DNA of 6,142 nucleotides from Minisyncoccota bacterium. Lineage in GTDB: Bacteria; Verrucomicrobiota; Lentisphaeria; Oligosphaerales; MVZH01. The notes under the pieces were generated by a model, which did no database searches, was not told the DNA's origin, and saw only the letters and a program-made list of their open reading frames with translations. The stretch is taken from positions 1-6,142 of the forward strand of contig JAIPIM010000248.1 in NCBI GenBank assembly GCA_021734725.1, in the 5' to 3' direction. Made by a program: the position numbers and the translations under genes. Below, piece after piece: positions 1-4,996 of the stretch. Positions within the stretch are counted from its first letter, which is position 1; every line of letters begins with the position of its first letter.

Positions 1-143
1 CCTATCTGGCCAGCGGCAGCTTCAAACCTATCGTGGAATCGCCCGCCGACCATCGCGTGCAACGCAACCAGGTATTCTTTCTGGCCGTGGTCGCCCTGCT
101 GGCCCTGATTATCATCGTGCGCGTCATGCAGATCTACTTCTGA
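1..143 (+). CDS. C-terminus of an unidentified membrane protein (5' end outside window)
   Basis: An open frame enters at the left edge (first full codon at position 3) and ends at TGA 141-143, giving about 46 residues. The first 23 or so are polar (Y-L-A-S-G-S-F-K-P-I..., then charged R-V-Q-R-N-Q). They are followed by one strong hydrophobic segment (FFLAVVALLALIIIV) and a short tail R-V-M-Q-I-Y-F. This reads as the last transmembrane helix of an inner-membrane protein, preceded by a polar loop. I do not recognise the family from so short a tail. Codon use is GC-rich and regular, as in rnfB at the other edge, so it is probably core chromosome that marks the left border of the accessory segment. 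It converges on the integrase remnant. Confidence 0.6.
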   Translation, partial: YLASGSFKPIVESPADHRVQRNQVFFLAVVALLALIIIVRVMQIYF

Positions 144-148
144 CTGAC

Positions 149-346
149 TTGTTTGAGAGAACTCGATATACGAAACAGGCGCTTGCGTGGCTGATGAAAT
201 GGCACACGTCGGTCACAGGGAAATGGATCGCGAACCGAACCCGGATGGGACACCCATCCACGATTTCCTTGGCGAACAACCGGCTCGCCCACGATAACAG
301 CCGGGCCGCTGCATTTCTCAAAACAATTGACCCATGGCCTCTCTGA
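149..346 (+). pseudogene. Probable fragment of a transposase C-terminal helix-turn-helix region
   Basis: This frame starts only six bases after the preceding stop, with no ribosome binding site and at best a TTG start. It ends at TGA 344-346. The translated part contains H-T-S-V-T-G-K-W-I-A-N-R-T-R-M-G-H-P, then an Ala/Arg-rich stretch A-N-N-R-L-A-H-D-N-S. The pattern 'T-x-V-T-x-K-W-I-A-x-R-x-x-M-G' resembles the C-terminal DNA-binding tail of REP-associated (Y1, IS200-like) transposases. The catalytic HUH domain that should precede it is absent, so if the match is right this is a 5'-truncated relic fused to the end of the neighbouring gene. The identification rests on remembered family patterns, not a search. 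It could also be a random open frame. Confidence 0.4.
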
Positions 347-394
347 TCAATATTGAAAACAATGAATATCGCGGCCTGACCCCAATTTCCTGCA

Positions 395-479
395 AATCGT
401 CCTCGTTCTCGTCGTCGTCCTCGCTCCCCGCGCCCCGTTTGTCGAGGACGATGGACGAGGACGACGACGAAGGACGATT
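395..479. repeat. TCG/CGA-rich low-complexity inverted repeat
   Basis: The left arm (395-423) is AATCGTCCT, then a 5-base insertion CGTTC, then TCGTCGTCGTCCTCG. The right arm (456-479) is the reverse complement of the same two blocks without the insertion, so 24 bases pair. The roughly 30-base centre contains a further CGAGGACGAT copy (443-452). It lies directly beyond the 3' end of the integrase remnant. No Rho-independent U tract is visible, and the simple trinucleotide composition suggests slippage-prone repeat DNA more than a terminator. Confidence 0.65.
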
Positions 480-504
480 CTCTTCAATCGGCATTCTGCA
501 ATCC

Positions 505-1121
505 TCAATCGCCAATTACCTGCAGCGTGTCCAATGGGCTGACTACACCCAGCGGTCCCTTGTTCAAAACGTGCGTATAGATCATCGTGGTCTTGACATC
601 CGAGTGCCCGAGCAACTCCTGTACCGTGCGAATGTCCTGCCCCGCCTCGAGCAAATGCGTGGCAAAACAATGCCCACAATCTTCGGCGCCTCGCGCGGAT
701 GCGGAATCGGCCGCTCCTGTTCCCCGCTCTCCAGCGCCGCTCCGCCCCTTTCCTCGCCAAGCCCCTCCAGCGGGGCATCCAATACCGCCAAATCCCCCAG
801 CGCGATCCCCCGAAATTGCTCGTAATACATAATCAACGCCGCACGAGCCTGCTCGACCTGCCAGGCCTTCATGCGCACATCACGCCTCAATGCGCCCAGA
901 AAAACCCGAATCTCCCGCACCCCCAAAGACCGCCGCGAGCGCCCCGGATTCCGATTGAAAAACTGCCGCACCCAATGCGCGTAAAACGAATGCTGACGCT
1001 CCGGCACCCCCGCCTCCGCCAACACCTCGAAATACCCCCCCGGCCACCGCGGCGCCCGATTGTACCCCGCCACCGGCAACCGCTCCCAATCCCCCTGCTG
1101 TTGGTTTCTCTGCATGCTCAT
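505..1121 (-). pseudogene. intI: Integron-type tyrosine recombinase, internally deleted and frameshifted
   Basis: The C-terminal end is clear. In minus frame, stop at 507-505, it reads H-C-F-A-T-H-L-L-E-A-G-Q-D-I-R-T-V-Q-E-L-L-G-H, then S-D-V-K-T-T-M-I-Y-T-H-V-L-N-K and S-P-L-D-T-L. This is the box II end of integron and XerC/D-like integrases, with the box III His (LLGH) and the nucleophile Tyr (IYTH) intact. The N-terminal end, read in another frame from a possible ATG at 1121 (alternatives 1130 and 1115), has Y-F-E-V-L-A-E-A-G-V-P and F-Y-A-H-W-V-R-Q-F-F. A helical SAM-like stretch ending Y-Y-E-Q-F-R-G-I-A-L-G follows. The two frames switch near 670-690. The catalytic Arg of box I, the beta-strand Lys and most of the catalytic domain are missing. 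The HxxR motif expected before HCFATH reads E-D-C-G. Family members run to about 320-450 residues; only about 200 codons remain. It diverges from the cassette genes, as intI should. No good Shine-Dalgarno sequence decides the start. Confidence 0.85.
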
Positions 1122-1181
1122 ACACCGCATGCGAGCCAACGCATAAATCGCTGTCAAACCCCAAAACCAATGCCTAGGCTC

Positions 1182-1197
1182 AATAATCGAAATTATT
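1182..1197. promoter_or_regulatory. AT-rich palindrome upstream of the integrase
   Basis: AATAAT (1182-1187), CGAA, ATTATT (1192-1197) is a perfect 6-base inverted repeat with a 4-base centre. It lies in the region between intI and its candidate attI, where integrase and cassette promoters normally reside. It could bind a regulator, but it does not match a LexA box and could be chance in an AT-rich patch. Confidence 0.25.
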
Positions 1198-1200
1198 CCC

Positions 1201-1250
1201 GTTGACTTCTCACCCCCCATCGCCAAAACTACCCAAAAATGGTGTTGGAT
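1201..1250 (+). other. Candidate attI site with core GTTGGAT
   Basis: GTTGGAT at 1244-1250 matches the integron core consensus GTTRRRY at all seven positions. It lies 123 bases from the presumed integrase start and 33 bases before the first cassette start codon. A second similar heptamer, GTTGACT at 1201-1207, departs from the consensus at one position and could be the accessory integrase-binding repeat seen in attI sites. Recombination would fall between G1244 and T1245, making T1245 the first base of cassette 1. Confidence 0.55.
1202..1230 (+). promoter_or_regulatory. Weak candidate promoter for the cassette array
   Basis: TTGACT (1202-1207) matches the -35 consensus at five of six positions. 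At the ideal 17-base spacing stands AAAACT (1225-1230), which matches the -10 consensus at only three of six. The position, just outside the attI core and pointing into cassette 1, suits an array promoter, but the -10 is poor. Confidence 0.25.
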
Positions 1251-1282
1251 AATATGATGACATGAGATGAAGGAGAACAAAC

Positions 1283-2317
1283 ATGAGCGATTTCGAGTTC
1301 AACTGTCCACACTGTGAACAAACCCTCGAAGCTCCAGAGGACATGCTAGGCCAAACCATCGAGTGTCCCGCGTGCAATGGTTCTATCGATCTTCCGGCCC
1401 CCGACCCCGAACCAGTTCCTCCTCCACGCCCAGCACCCAAGAAGAAGATTGTGACGAAGCGGCGGACGAGCCCGTCTGCTTCCTCTACCAACACGAAGCC
1501 GTGTCCCTACTGTGGTGAACCGATCCTTTCTGTTGCCGTCAAATGTAAACACTGCGGTTCCGAACTGACTGACGGGAGATCTCCCACCGTCCAGAAATCG
1601 GAAGCAATCGGAGTTATTGCTCTCATCCTCCCCATTTGCAGTGCGATGGTCGCTTGGTTCTGGCTCAGCGGCATGCCTCTGCTTTTCGATCCTGGCTCGA
1701 AACTCGCCATGATCTCGATCATCACGATCATTGCGACCTCAATCCTTGTTGCCATTGAAGCCAACACCGTTGGCGCTGGCTCCAAGACGGACTTGAATAC
1801 CAAAGGAAAGAAGCGAGAAGGACCTGTCACATGGTTCTTCGGATGCATCCTCCTATGGATTGTAGCCTTTCCTGCATGGATGGCCCGACGTACAAAGTAC
1901 GGACTCAAGAATCTCTGCTTTGCCGCAGTTCTTGTCGGACTGATCTTCGCCGGTGTTACCGGCTTAATGCATTACGCCATTGAGGAAGCCAAGTCAGGAG
2001 TAAGAAAGAGTCTGGAGGATGTCGGAAGGCAAGCCGAGCAATTCCAGAGAGAAATGGAACGGGAGATTGGTGCACAAACAGATCAGTTTAAAGAGCACAC
2101 CATTCTAAACTACTTAAGAATGATAGATGGTGCCAAAGAAATGTGGGCAATGGAATTCAACAAATCAAACGGTGCCCCTGTCAATAAGTCTAATATACTA
2201 CCCTATCTTTCCGGTGGCTTTCCCACCGATCCAGTTGGCGCAACATACGAGATCCGAGCAATAGGAGAATCACCACGTTGCGTATATAGAGGAAAAACGT
2301 ACACGGTAAATTATTAA
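1283..2317 (+). CDS. Double zinc-ribbon membrane protein with pseudopilin-like C-terminal domain (cassette 1)
   Basis: 344 residues. ATG 1283 follows a strong ribosome binding site AAGGAG (1270-1275) at seven bases. The first zinc ribbon has C8-x2-C11 and C28-x2-C31. A Pro-rich linker (38-52) and a Lys/Arg-rich stretch lead to a second, compact ribbon, C74-x2-C77 and C88-x2-C91. Four hydrophobic segments follow, near residues 107-131, 141-162, 183-200 and 211-230. Then comes a charged, probably coiled-coil helix (232-275), and a C-terminal part from about 272 with N-Y-L-R-M-I-D-G-A-K-E-M-W-A-M-E, P-Y-L and G-A-T-Y-E-I. That tail resembles the globular end of pseudopilins common in PVC-group genomes, but no prepilin cleavage site is present. 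Role unknown; a membrane-anchored sensor or scaffold is possible. Stop TAA overlaps the first core site of the cassette end, as often seen in cassettes. Confidence 0.85.
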   Translation: MSDFEFNCPHCEQTLEAPEDMLGQTIECPACNGSIDLPAPDPEPVPPPRPAPKKKIVTKRRTSPSASSTNTKPCPYCGEPILSVAVKCKHCGSELTDGRSPTVQKSEAIGVIALILPICSAMVAWFWLSGMPLLFDPGSKLAMISIITIIATSILVAIEANTVGAGSKTDLNTKGKKREGPVTWFFGCILLWIVAFPAWMARRTKYGLKNLCFAAVLVGLIFAGVTGLMHYAIEEAKSGVRKSLEDVGRQAEQFQREMEREIGAQTDQFKEHTILNYLRMIDGAKEMWAMEFNKSNGAPVNKSNILPYLSGGFPTDPVGATYEIRAIGESPRCVYRGKTYTVNY

Positions 2318-2343
2318 CAAGTCTGGGACTGTCGACGTGGAGA
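2312..2343 (+). other. Possible collapsed attC after cassette 1
   Basis: TATTAAC (2312-2318) could be the inverse core site and GTGGAGA (2337-2343) a second core site with one T lost from GTT. Between them a tiny hairpin, AGTC (2320-2323) and GACT (2327-2330), is all that remains of the arms. At 32 bases it is shorter than usual attC sites (about 55-140). It sits exactly where a cassette end is expected between two unrelated genes. Confidence 0.3.
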
Positions 2344-2353
2344 AAGAGAAAAC

Positions 2354-3565
2354 ATGCTGAGCATTCTACCCTACGTAGCAAACGCGATCGTGCTTATCGT
2401 CTATTTCTTTCTCGACCGACCACATCCGATCGCGGACTTCTCCGCCATCCCGATCTGGCCGATCCTCGCGTTTGTCGTGTTTCTCGTCACTCACGTCGCC
2501 GCCTTCAGTGTGCAGGACACGACACGGCAACTTGTTCGGATATTCCTGCTTCGGCGGTCAGGTGTTGGATATGACGACGGCCTCCTGCCGGTCTACCAGT
2601 TGAAGATGACACCGAATTGGACTGTCCCCATGGCTCCCCTATACATGGGCGCTCATGTTGCCTCTTTTGTTCTTCTGCTCTTCTCGCTTGGGTGGGGCGT
2701 GGCAATCGGCGCACATGTGGCCGCGCATTTCATTCTCTCGTGGATTCCCATTCCATACGCGCTTTTCTTGCCATCGATCCGCAACCATCTCCAACGGCAA
2801 TCGGAGATGAAGAAATTGATGGCCTTCACGGAAGGTTTTGACACCGACGGATTCCTCGCGCTGATCGACGAGGCGATCAAGACACGTCGGAACCTTGGAG
2901 ACTGGTGGGCCAAGCTTCTGTGGGAAAAGACTGCGCAGCAGGTGGAAGCGAACCGAAAGGAATTCAGCGAACAATTCGAGATTCCAGAGATGAAGACGGA
3001 GGAACGAATGCGTAGACCAGGGGTCGTGACAGCCATCGCCTGGTTTCTGATCATCTGGAATGCTTTCGTGATGATCGCGGGCCTCCCTCAAGACCTGTTC
3101 TACCGAGAGATGCCAATCGCTGTGGCCCTCCTGACCCGGCTGCTGTCGTTCCGAATGCTCTTCCTTATCGTGGGAATCAACCTCTTGGGGGGCAGGAACT
3201 GGGCAAGAATCACTTACATCATCGCGGCCCCCCTGAACCTCACAATCAACCTCGTCCTCGGGACGATGCGGCTCGGGGCCGTAAACATACTGGACCGCAT
3301 TCCGGCCTTGGTGATCACCGTACTCTTCGTCGTCCTTCTTCTTCGCCCGAAAGCCACATCCTGGTTTCGGGGAACCCCATTGCCCTCTGCTCCATCGGCC
3401 CTCCAAACGAAACGACGACCAGCGTGGTTCATACCCGTGTCTGTCGCCGGAGTCCTCATCATGACGCTCACGGTCCTGTTCTGGCTGGCGAATCACTTCC
3501 TACGCGTCGCTGGACCGGGCGACGAACGGAGCCAAGGCATCATTGAGTACTACCTGTCCAAGTGA
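2354..3565 (+). CDS. Polytopic membrane protein of unknown function (cassette 2)
   Basis: 403 residues. ATG 2354 is preceded by a purine-rich GGAGAAAGAG (from 2339), a modest ribosome binding site. The N-terminal half has hydrophobic segments near 2-20, 32-52, 93-115 and 117-140. A soluble, amphipathic stretch (145-220), rich in Lys, Glu and Trp (F-T-E-G-F-D-T-D-G-F, W-W-A-K-L-L-W), follows. The C-terminal half begins R-R-P-G-V-V-T-A-I-A-W-F-L-I-I-W-N-A, the usual opening of small four-helix membrane proteins that carry a G-R-N-W-A-R motif (280-285). It has hydrophobic segments near 223-244, 255-278, 284-303, 313-330 and 357-380. The protein therefore looks like two membrane modules joined. 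I do not recognise a named family and see no catalytic motif. It ends 20 bases before a clear attC, so it behaves as a single-gene cassette. Confidence 0.8.
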   Translation: MLSILPYVANAIVLIVYFFLDRPHPIADFSAIPIWPILAFVVFLVTHVAAFSVQDTTRQLVRIFLLRRSGVGYDDGLLPVYQLKMTPNWTVPMAPLYMGAHVASFVLLLFSLGWGVAIGAHVAAHFILSWIPIPYALFLPSIRNHLQRQSEMKKLMAFTEGFDTDGFLALIDEAIKTRRNLGDWWAKLLWEKTAQQVEANRKEFSEQFEIPEMKTEERMRRPGVVTAIAWFLIIWNAFVMIAGLPQDLFYREMPIAVALLTRLLSFRMLFLIVGINLLGGRNWARITYIIAAPLNLTINLVLGTMRLGAVNILDRIPALVITVLFVVLLLRPKATSWFRGTPLPSAPSALQTKRRPAWFIPVSVAGVLIMTLTVLFWLANHFLRVAGPGDERSQGIIEYYLSK

Positions 3566-3584
3566 AAAGGAAAACGGGAGACTG

Positions 3585-3662
3585 GTCGAACAACAGCGTG
3601 GACCACTACGTTTCACAGCGCGCGGACGCGCCGTGAAACGAGGGTCACGCTGGACGGCAGAA
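3585..3662 (+). other. attC-like site after cassette 2 with a degenerate second core
   Basis: The inverse core is GTCGAAC (3585-3591). Left arm CAGCGT (3594-3599), bulged G3600, then GACC (3601-3604) pair with GGTC (3643-3646) and ACGCTG (3647-3652). Inside is a second strong stem, GTTTCAC (3610-3616) with GTGAAAC (3633-3639), topped by GCGCG (3618-3622) and CGCGC (3627-3631) around a CGGA loop. The second core expected at 3656-3662 reads GGCAGAA, so the TT of GTTRRRY is lost and recombination there is doubtful. The single unpaired base on the left arm is the attC hallmark. Confidence 0.65.
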
Positions 3663-3666
3663 GATA

Positions 3667-4101
3667 ATGAGAAACACAATTCTATTGCTTGTCGCCTTAA
3701 TCATTTGCTCCAGTTGCAATGAGAGACGCATCACGGATTTCACAAAGGACTCTCCATCAATCTGTCCTCTTCATGGAAAAGAAATGCACGATGAAATTGT
3801 CCCGGTGGAACTCGGTATCGCATTGGTGACGGATTATGATGCCGTTCGCGATAAATACTTTCCATATTGCGGGGACGCGCTCGATTCCGGGCGAGACTTT
3901 GCGGTTGCCACAAAAGAATCTGCAAGGGTTATCGTGTGCAACGAGTGCTACCGGATAAAAATCGAATGGCAAGAAGACATGTCTGCACTTTGCAGGGGAG
4001 AGACAAATATTCAGGAAGAAGTCCTTAAGAAATGGAATGCCGAACAAGTGGCTGGTGAGGTACGCGAGCCCCGCGGCGGGTCTCGCGACCCACAGCCCTG
4101 A
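3667..4101 (+). CDS. Cys-rich putative lipoprotein (cassette 3)
   Basis: 144 residues. ATG 3667 has only a weak AGAAG (3659-3663) upstream. Residues 1-17 form a signal peptide (M-R-N-T-I-L-L-L-V-A-L-I-I-C-S-S-C) whose I-C-S-S-C end resembles a lipobox, so export and lipidation at C17 are likely. The mature part holds C33-P-L-H36, F-P-Y-C68-G and C91-N-E-C94. This Cys/His set could bind a metal, and the spacing recalls small 'CPLHG...CxxC' hypothetical proteins of PVC-group bacteria. I know no function. Residues 125-144 (A-E-Q-V-A-G-E-V-R-E...) are encoded entirely by the attC that ends the cassette, and the stop lies inside that site. The native protein probably ended nearby, and the tail is likely unstructured. 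The gene is more AT-rich than its neighbours. Confidence 0.8.
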   Translation: MRNTILLLVALIICSSCNERRITDFTKDSPSICPLHGKEMHDEIVPVELGIALVTDYDAVRDKYFPYCGDALDSGRDFAVATKESARVIVCNECYRIKIEWQEDMSALCRGETNIQEEVLKKWNAEQVAGEVREPRGGSRDPQP

Positions 4102-4109
4102 CGTTGGAA
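4039..4109 (+). other. attC site after cassette 3, overlapping the gene's 3' end
   Basis: The inverse core is GCCGAAC (4039-4045). The arms are GGCTG (4050-4054) with CAGCC (4093-4097), bulged G4055, then TG/CA, GGT/ACC with single bulged A residues, and CGCGAG (4062-4067) with CTCGCG (4082-4087). A CCCG/CGGG tip closes it. The second core is GTTGGAA (4103-4109), matching GTTRRRY at six of seven. All unpaired bases lie on the left arm, as attC recognition requires. This is the most typical attC in the window. Confidence 0.8.
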
Positions 4110-4123
4110 CGGAGGTGACATCA

Positions 4124-4378
4124 ATGAAGGCAGACATGCTATCGCTGCTACGGAGTGCGAATGCGGCACTACTCGAACGAGGCGAGGCCGATGTCATTGG
4201 AGACTATTTTTCGCCGGGCTACATCGCCCACATTACAGGTAAGGACATTTCAGGCGGGCACAAGATGATCCGGGAGATCGTCGCAATGTATCAGAAGTCG
4301 TTTGCCGAGATCACGACCACGTTGGAAAGGTCCTTCCGGGTTTCCTGGGGATTCTTTACTGTACATTCTGCCGAATGA
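4124..4378 (+). CDS. SnoaL-like (NTF2-fold) protein, C-terminally truncated (cassette 4)
   Basis: 84 residues. ATG 4124 was chosen over upstream starts because GGAGGTGA (4111-4118) lies six bases before it and the upstream frame runs through the attC. The first 68 or so residues match the SnoaL-like/ester cyclase pattern: N-terminal helix L-L-R-S-A-N-A-A-L-L-E-R-G, then D-V-I-G-D-Y-F-S-P-G-Y-I-A-H with the conserved hydrophobic-His pair, then G-H-K-M-I-R-E-I-V-A-M-Y and F-A-E-I-T-T-T-L-E. The remaining beta-strands that complete the cone-shaped fold (usual length about 120-140 residues) are absent. After about residue 68 (near 4328) the sequence becomes unrelated and soon stops, just before a repeat-rich noncoding stretch. 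It is probably a broken gene. Family members include hydroxylases, cyclases and many of unknown role, so no substrate can be named. Confidence 0.6.
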   Translation: MKADMLSLLRSANAALLERGEADVIGDYFSPGYIAHITGKDISGGHKMIREIVAMYQKSFAEITTTLERSFRVSWGFFTVHSAE

Positions 4379-4789
4379 ATGAAGAGATCGGCGTATAGGA
4401 GTAGGTGTAAGAGTAAGTGAAAGGCACTGTCTGGCCGCTCATCACCGCCCGCCCTGAATCGCAGATCCCGCCGAAGCCTCATCGCAGATTGAAGAGGGAG
4501 AGCGCGCGCCGGATGCGCGAAGATATCCGTACTCGTACACGCACTCCTACACTCGAATCTCTGGAGGGGGCGGGATGTTGGTTCTGCTCTTGAGCGATTT
4601 CTCGGATGGGTTTCGATGGAAGGCTATCGCGTAAGCGTATCCGAGCAAGGGTGGCGGGTAAGAGTGGGCAGCGCACGAACTGTTTCGTGAACTGCCTCGT
4701 AAACTCCGACGGTATAACTCCATTGTTATCTTTGCCGTGAACTTCATCGAGCCGGGGGCACGGGAGCCCACTTCGTCCCCACACTTTGG
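4379..4789. other. Gene-free, repeat-rich stretch inside cassette 4
   Basis: I see no supported gene on either strand. Open frames on the minus strand (4479-4784, 4547-4798) lack ribosome binding sites and recognisable domains. The stretch holds two inverted-repeat systems (4393-4552, and 4632-4651 pairing with 4809-4827), a 12-base degenerate tandem repeat (4676-4711), and a hairpin CACGAA (4674-4679)/TTCGTG (4684-4689). It may be a small non-autonomous element, or remains of one, that landed in the SnoaL-like gene. Confidence 0.5.
4393..4552. repeat. 160-base element bounded by 25-base imperfect inverted repeats
   Basis: The left arm (4393-4417, GTATAGGAGTAGG...) and right arm (4528-4552, ...GCACTCCTACAC) pair at 20 of 25 positions. 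Both are built on a degenerate GAGTA/TACTC motif. The 110-base interior contains CGCGC/GCGCG self-complementarity (about 4502-4519) but no gene. It begins 15 bases after the premature stop of the SnoaL-like gene. No flanking target duplication is evident. Confidence 0.55.
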
Positions 4790-4827
4790 CTCGAACACTT
4801 GATCGCCCCCCTTGCTCGGTACGCTTA
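4632..4827. repeat. Long-range inverted repeat related to the attC sequence
   Basis: TAAGCGTATCCGAGCAAGGG (4632-4651) is the reverse complement of CCCTTGCTCGGTACGCTTA (4809-4827) apart from one extra base. The right copy is the inner part of the degraded attC at 4790-4842, so the left copy looks like a fragment of the same attC in opposite orientation. The two could form a large cruciform around a 157-base loop. Confidence 0.6.
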
Positions 4828-4842
4828 GGCGACCCGCTTCAC
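4790..4842 (+). other. Degraded attC after cassette 4
   Basis: CTCGAAC (4790-4796), ATCGCC (4802-4807), TGCTCGGTACGCTT (4813-4826) and AGGCG (4827-4831) occur in the same order as CGAAC, ATCGCC, TGCTCCGTACGCTT and AGGCG in the attC at 5454-5507. The stem TCGCC (4803-4807)/GGCGA (4828-4832) still pairs. The second core reads GCTTCAC (4836-4842), against GTTCCAC in the sister site, so the essential GTT is mutated. It would mark the boundary between the SnoaL-like cassette and the toxin-antitoxin cassette. Confidence 0.5.
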
Positions 4843-4855
4843 CGCCTTGCGGCGG
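4842..4855. repeat. Small GC hairpin
   Basis: CCGCC (4842-4846), loop TTGC, GGCGG (4851-4855). There is no following T run, so it is not a convincing intrinsic terminator. It lies just beyond the degraded attC and may be a leftover of its structure. Confidence 0.4.
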
Positions 4856-4947
4856 AATTCGACACGCCCCTGATCTCTCTCGGAAGAAATGAATAGAATT
4901 ACCCCACAGAAACCCGGAAGCGCCAGAATAATTCGCCTAGAGATGAT

Positions 4948-4976
4948 TTGACCCAGCCCCGGCGACGTGTCATATT
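4948..4976 (+). promoter_or_regulatory. Candidate promoter of the toxin-antitoxin pair
   Basis: TTGACC (4948-4953, five of six to the -35 consensus) is separated by exactly 17 bases from CATATT (4971-4976, four of six to the -10). Transcription would begin near 4983, leaving a leader of about 14 bases that still contains the ribosome binding site. A private promoter is expected for a toxin-antitoxin cassette, and the antitoxin would normally repress it, although no clear operator palindrome is visible. Confidence 0.5.
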
Positions 4977-4996
4977 TCTAAAAGTGAGGTGAGACC

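Noticed and set aside
1129..1157. TTGACA on the minus strand (1157-1152) as the integrase promoter.
   Set aside because: The -35 is perfect, but no acceptable -10 occurs at 16-18 bases (TCGCAT at best), and it would sit almost on the presumed start codon.
334..1205. Plus-strand open frames at 334-825, 587-832 and 699-1205.
   Set aside because: They lie opposite the integrase remnant, are Pro/Ser/Arg-rich shadow translations, and lack ribosome binding sites and domains.
1122..1282. LexA/SOS box in the integrase upstream region.
   Set aside because: CTGT occurs at 1151-1154, but the matching ACAG half at the proper spacing is absent.
2639..3496. A 285-residue minus-strand open frame inside the cassette 2 membrane-protein gene.
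   Set aside because: It is highly charged and low in hydrophobic residues, as expected for the antisense of a membrane-protein gene. No start signal or motif is seen.
3757..4197. Minus-strand frame overlapping the lipoprotein gene and attC.
   Set aside because: It is antisense to a gene with a signal peptide and ordered Cys motifs, and runs through an attC hairpin. It is a shadow.
4479..4798. Minus-strand frames at 4479-4784 and 4547-4798.
   Set aside because: They have no domain or ribosome binding site and cross the inverted repeats. Their apparent repeats come from the 12-base DNA repeat.
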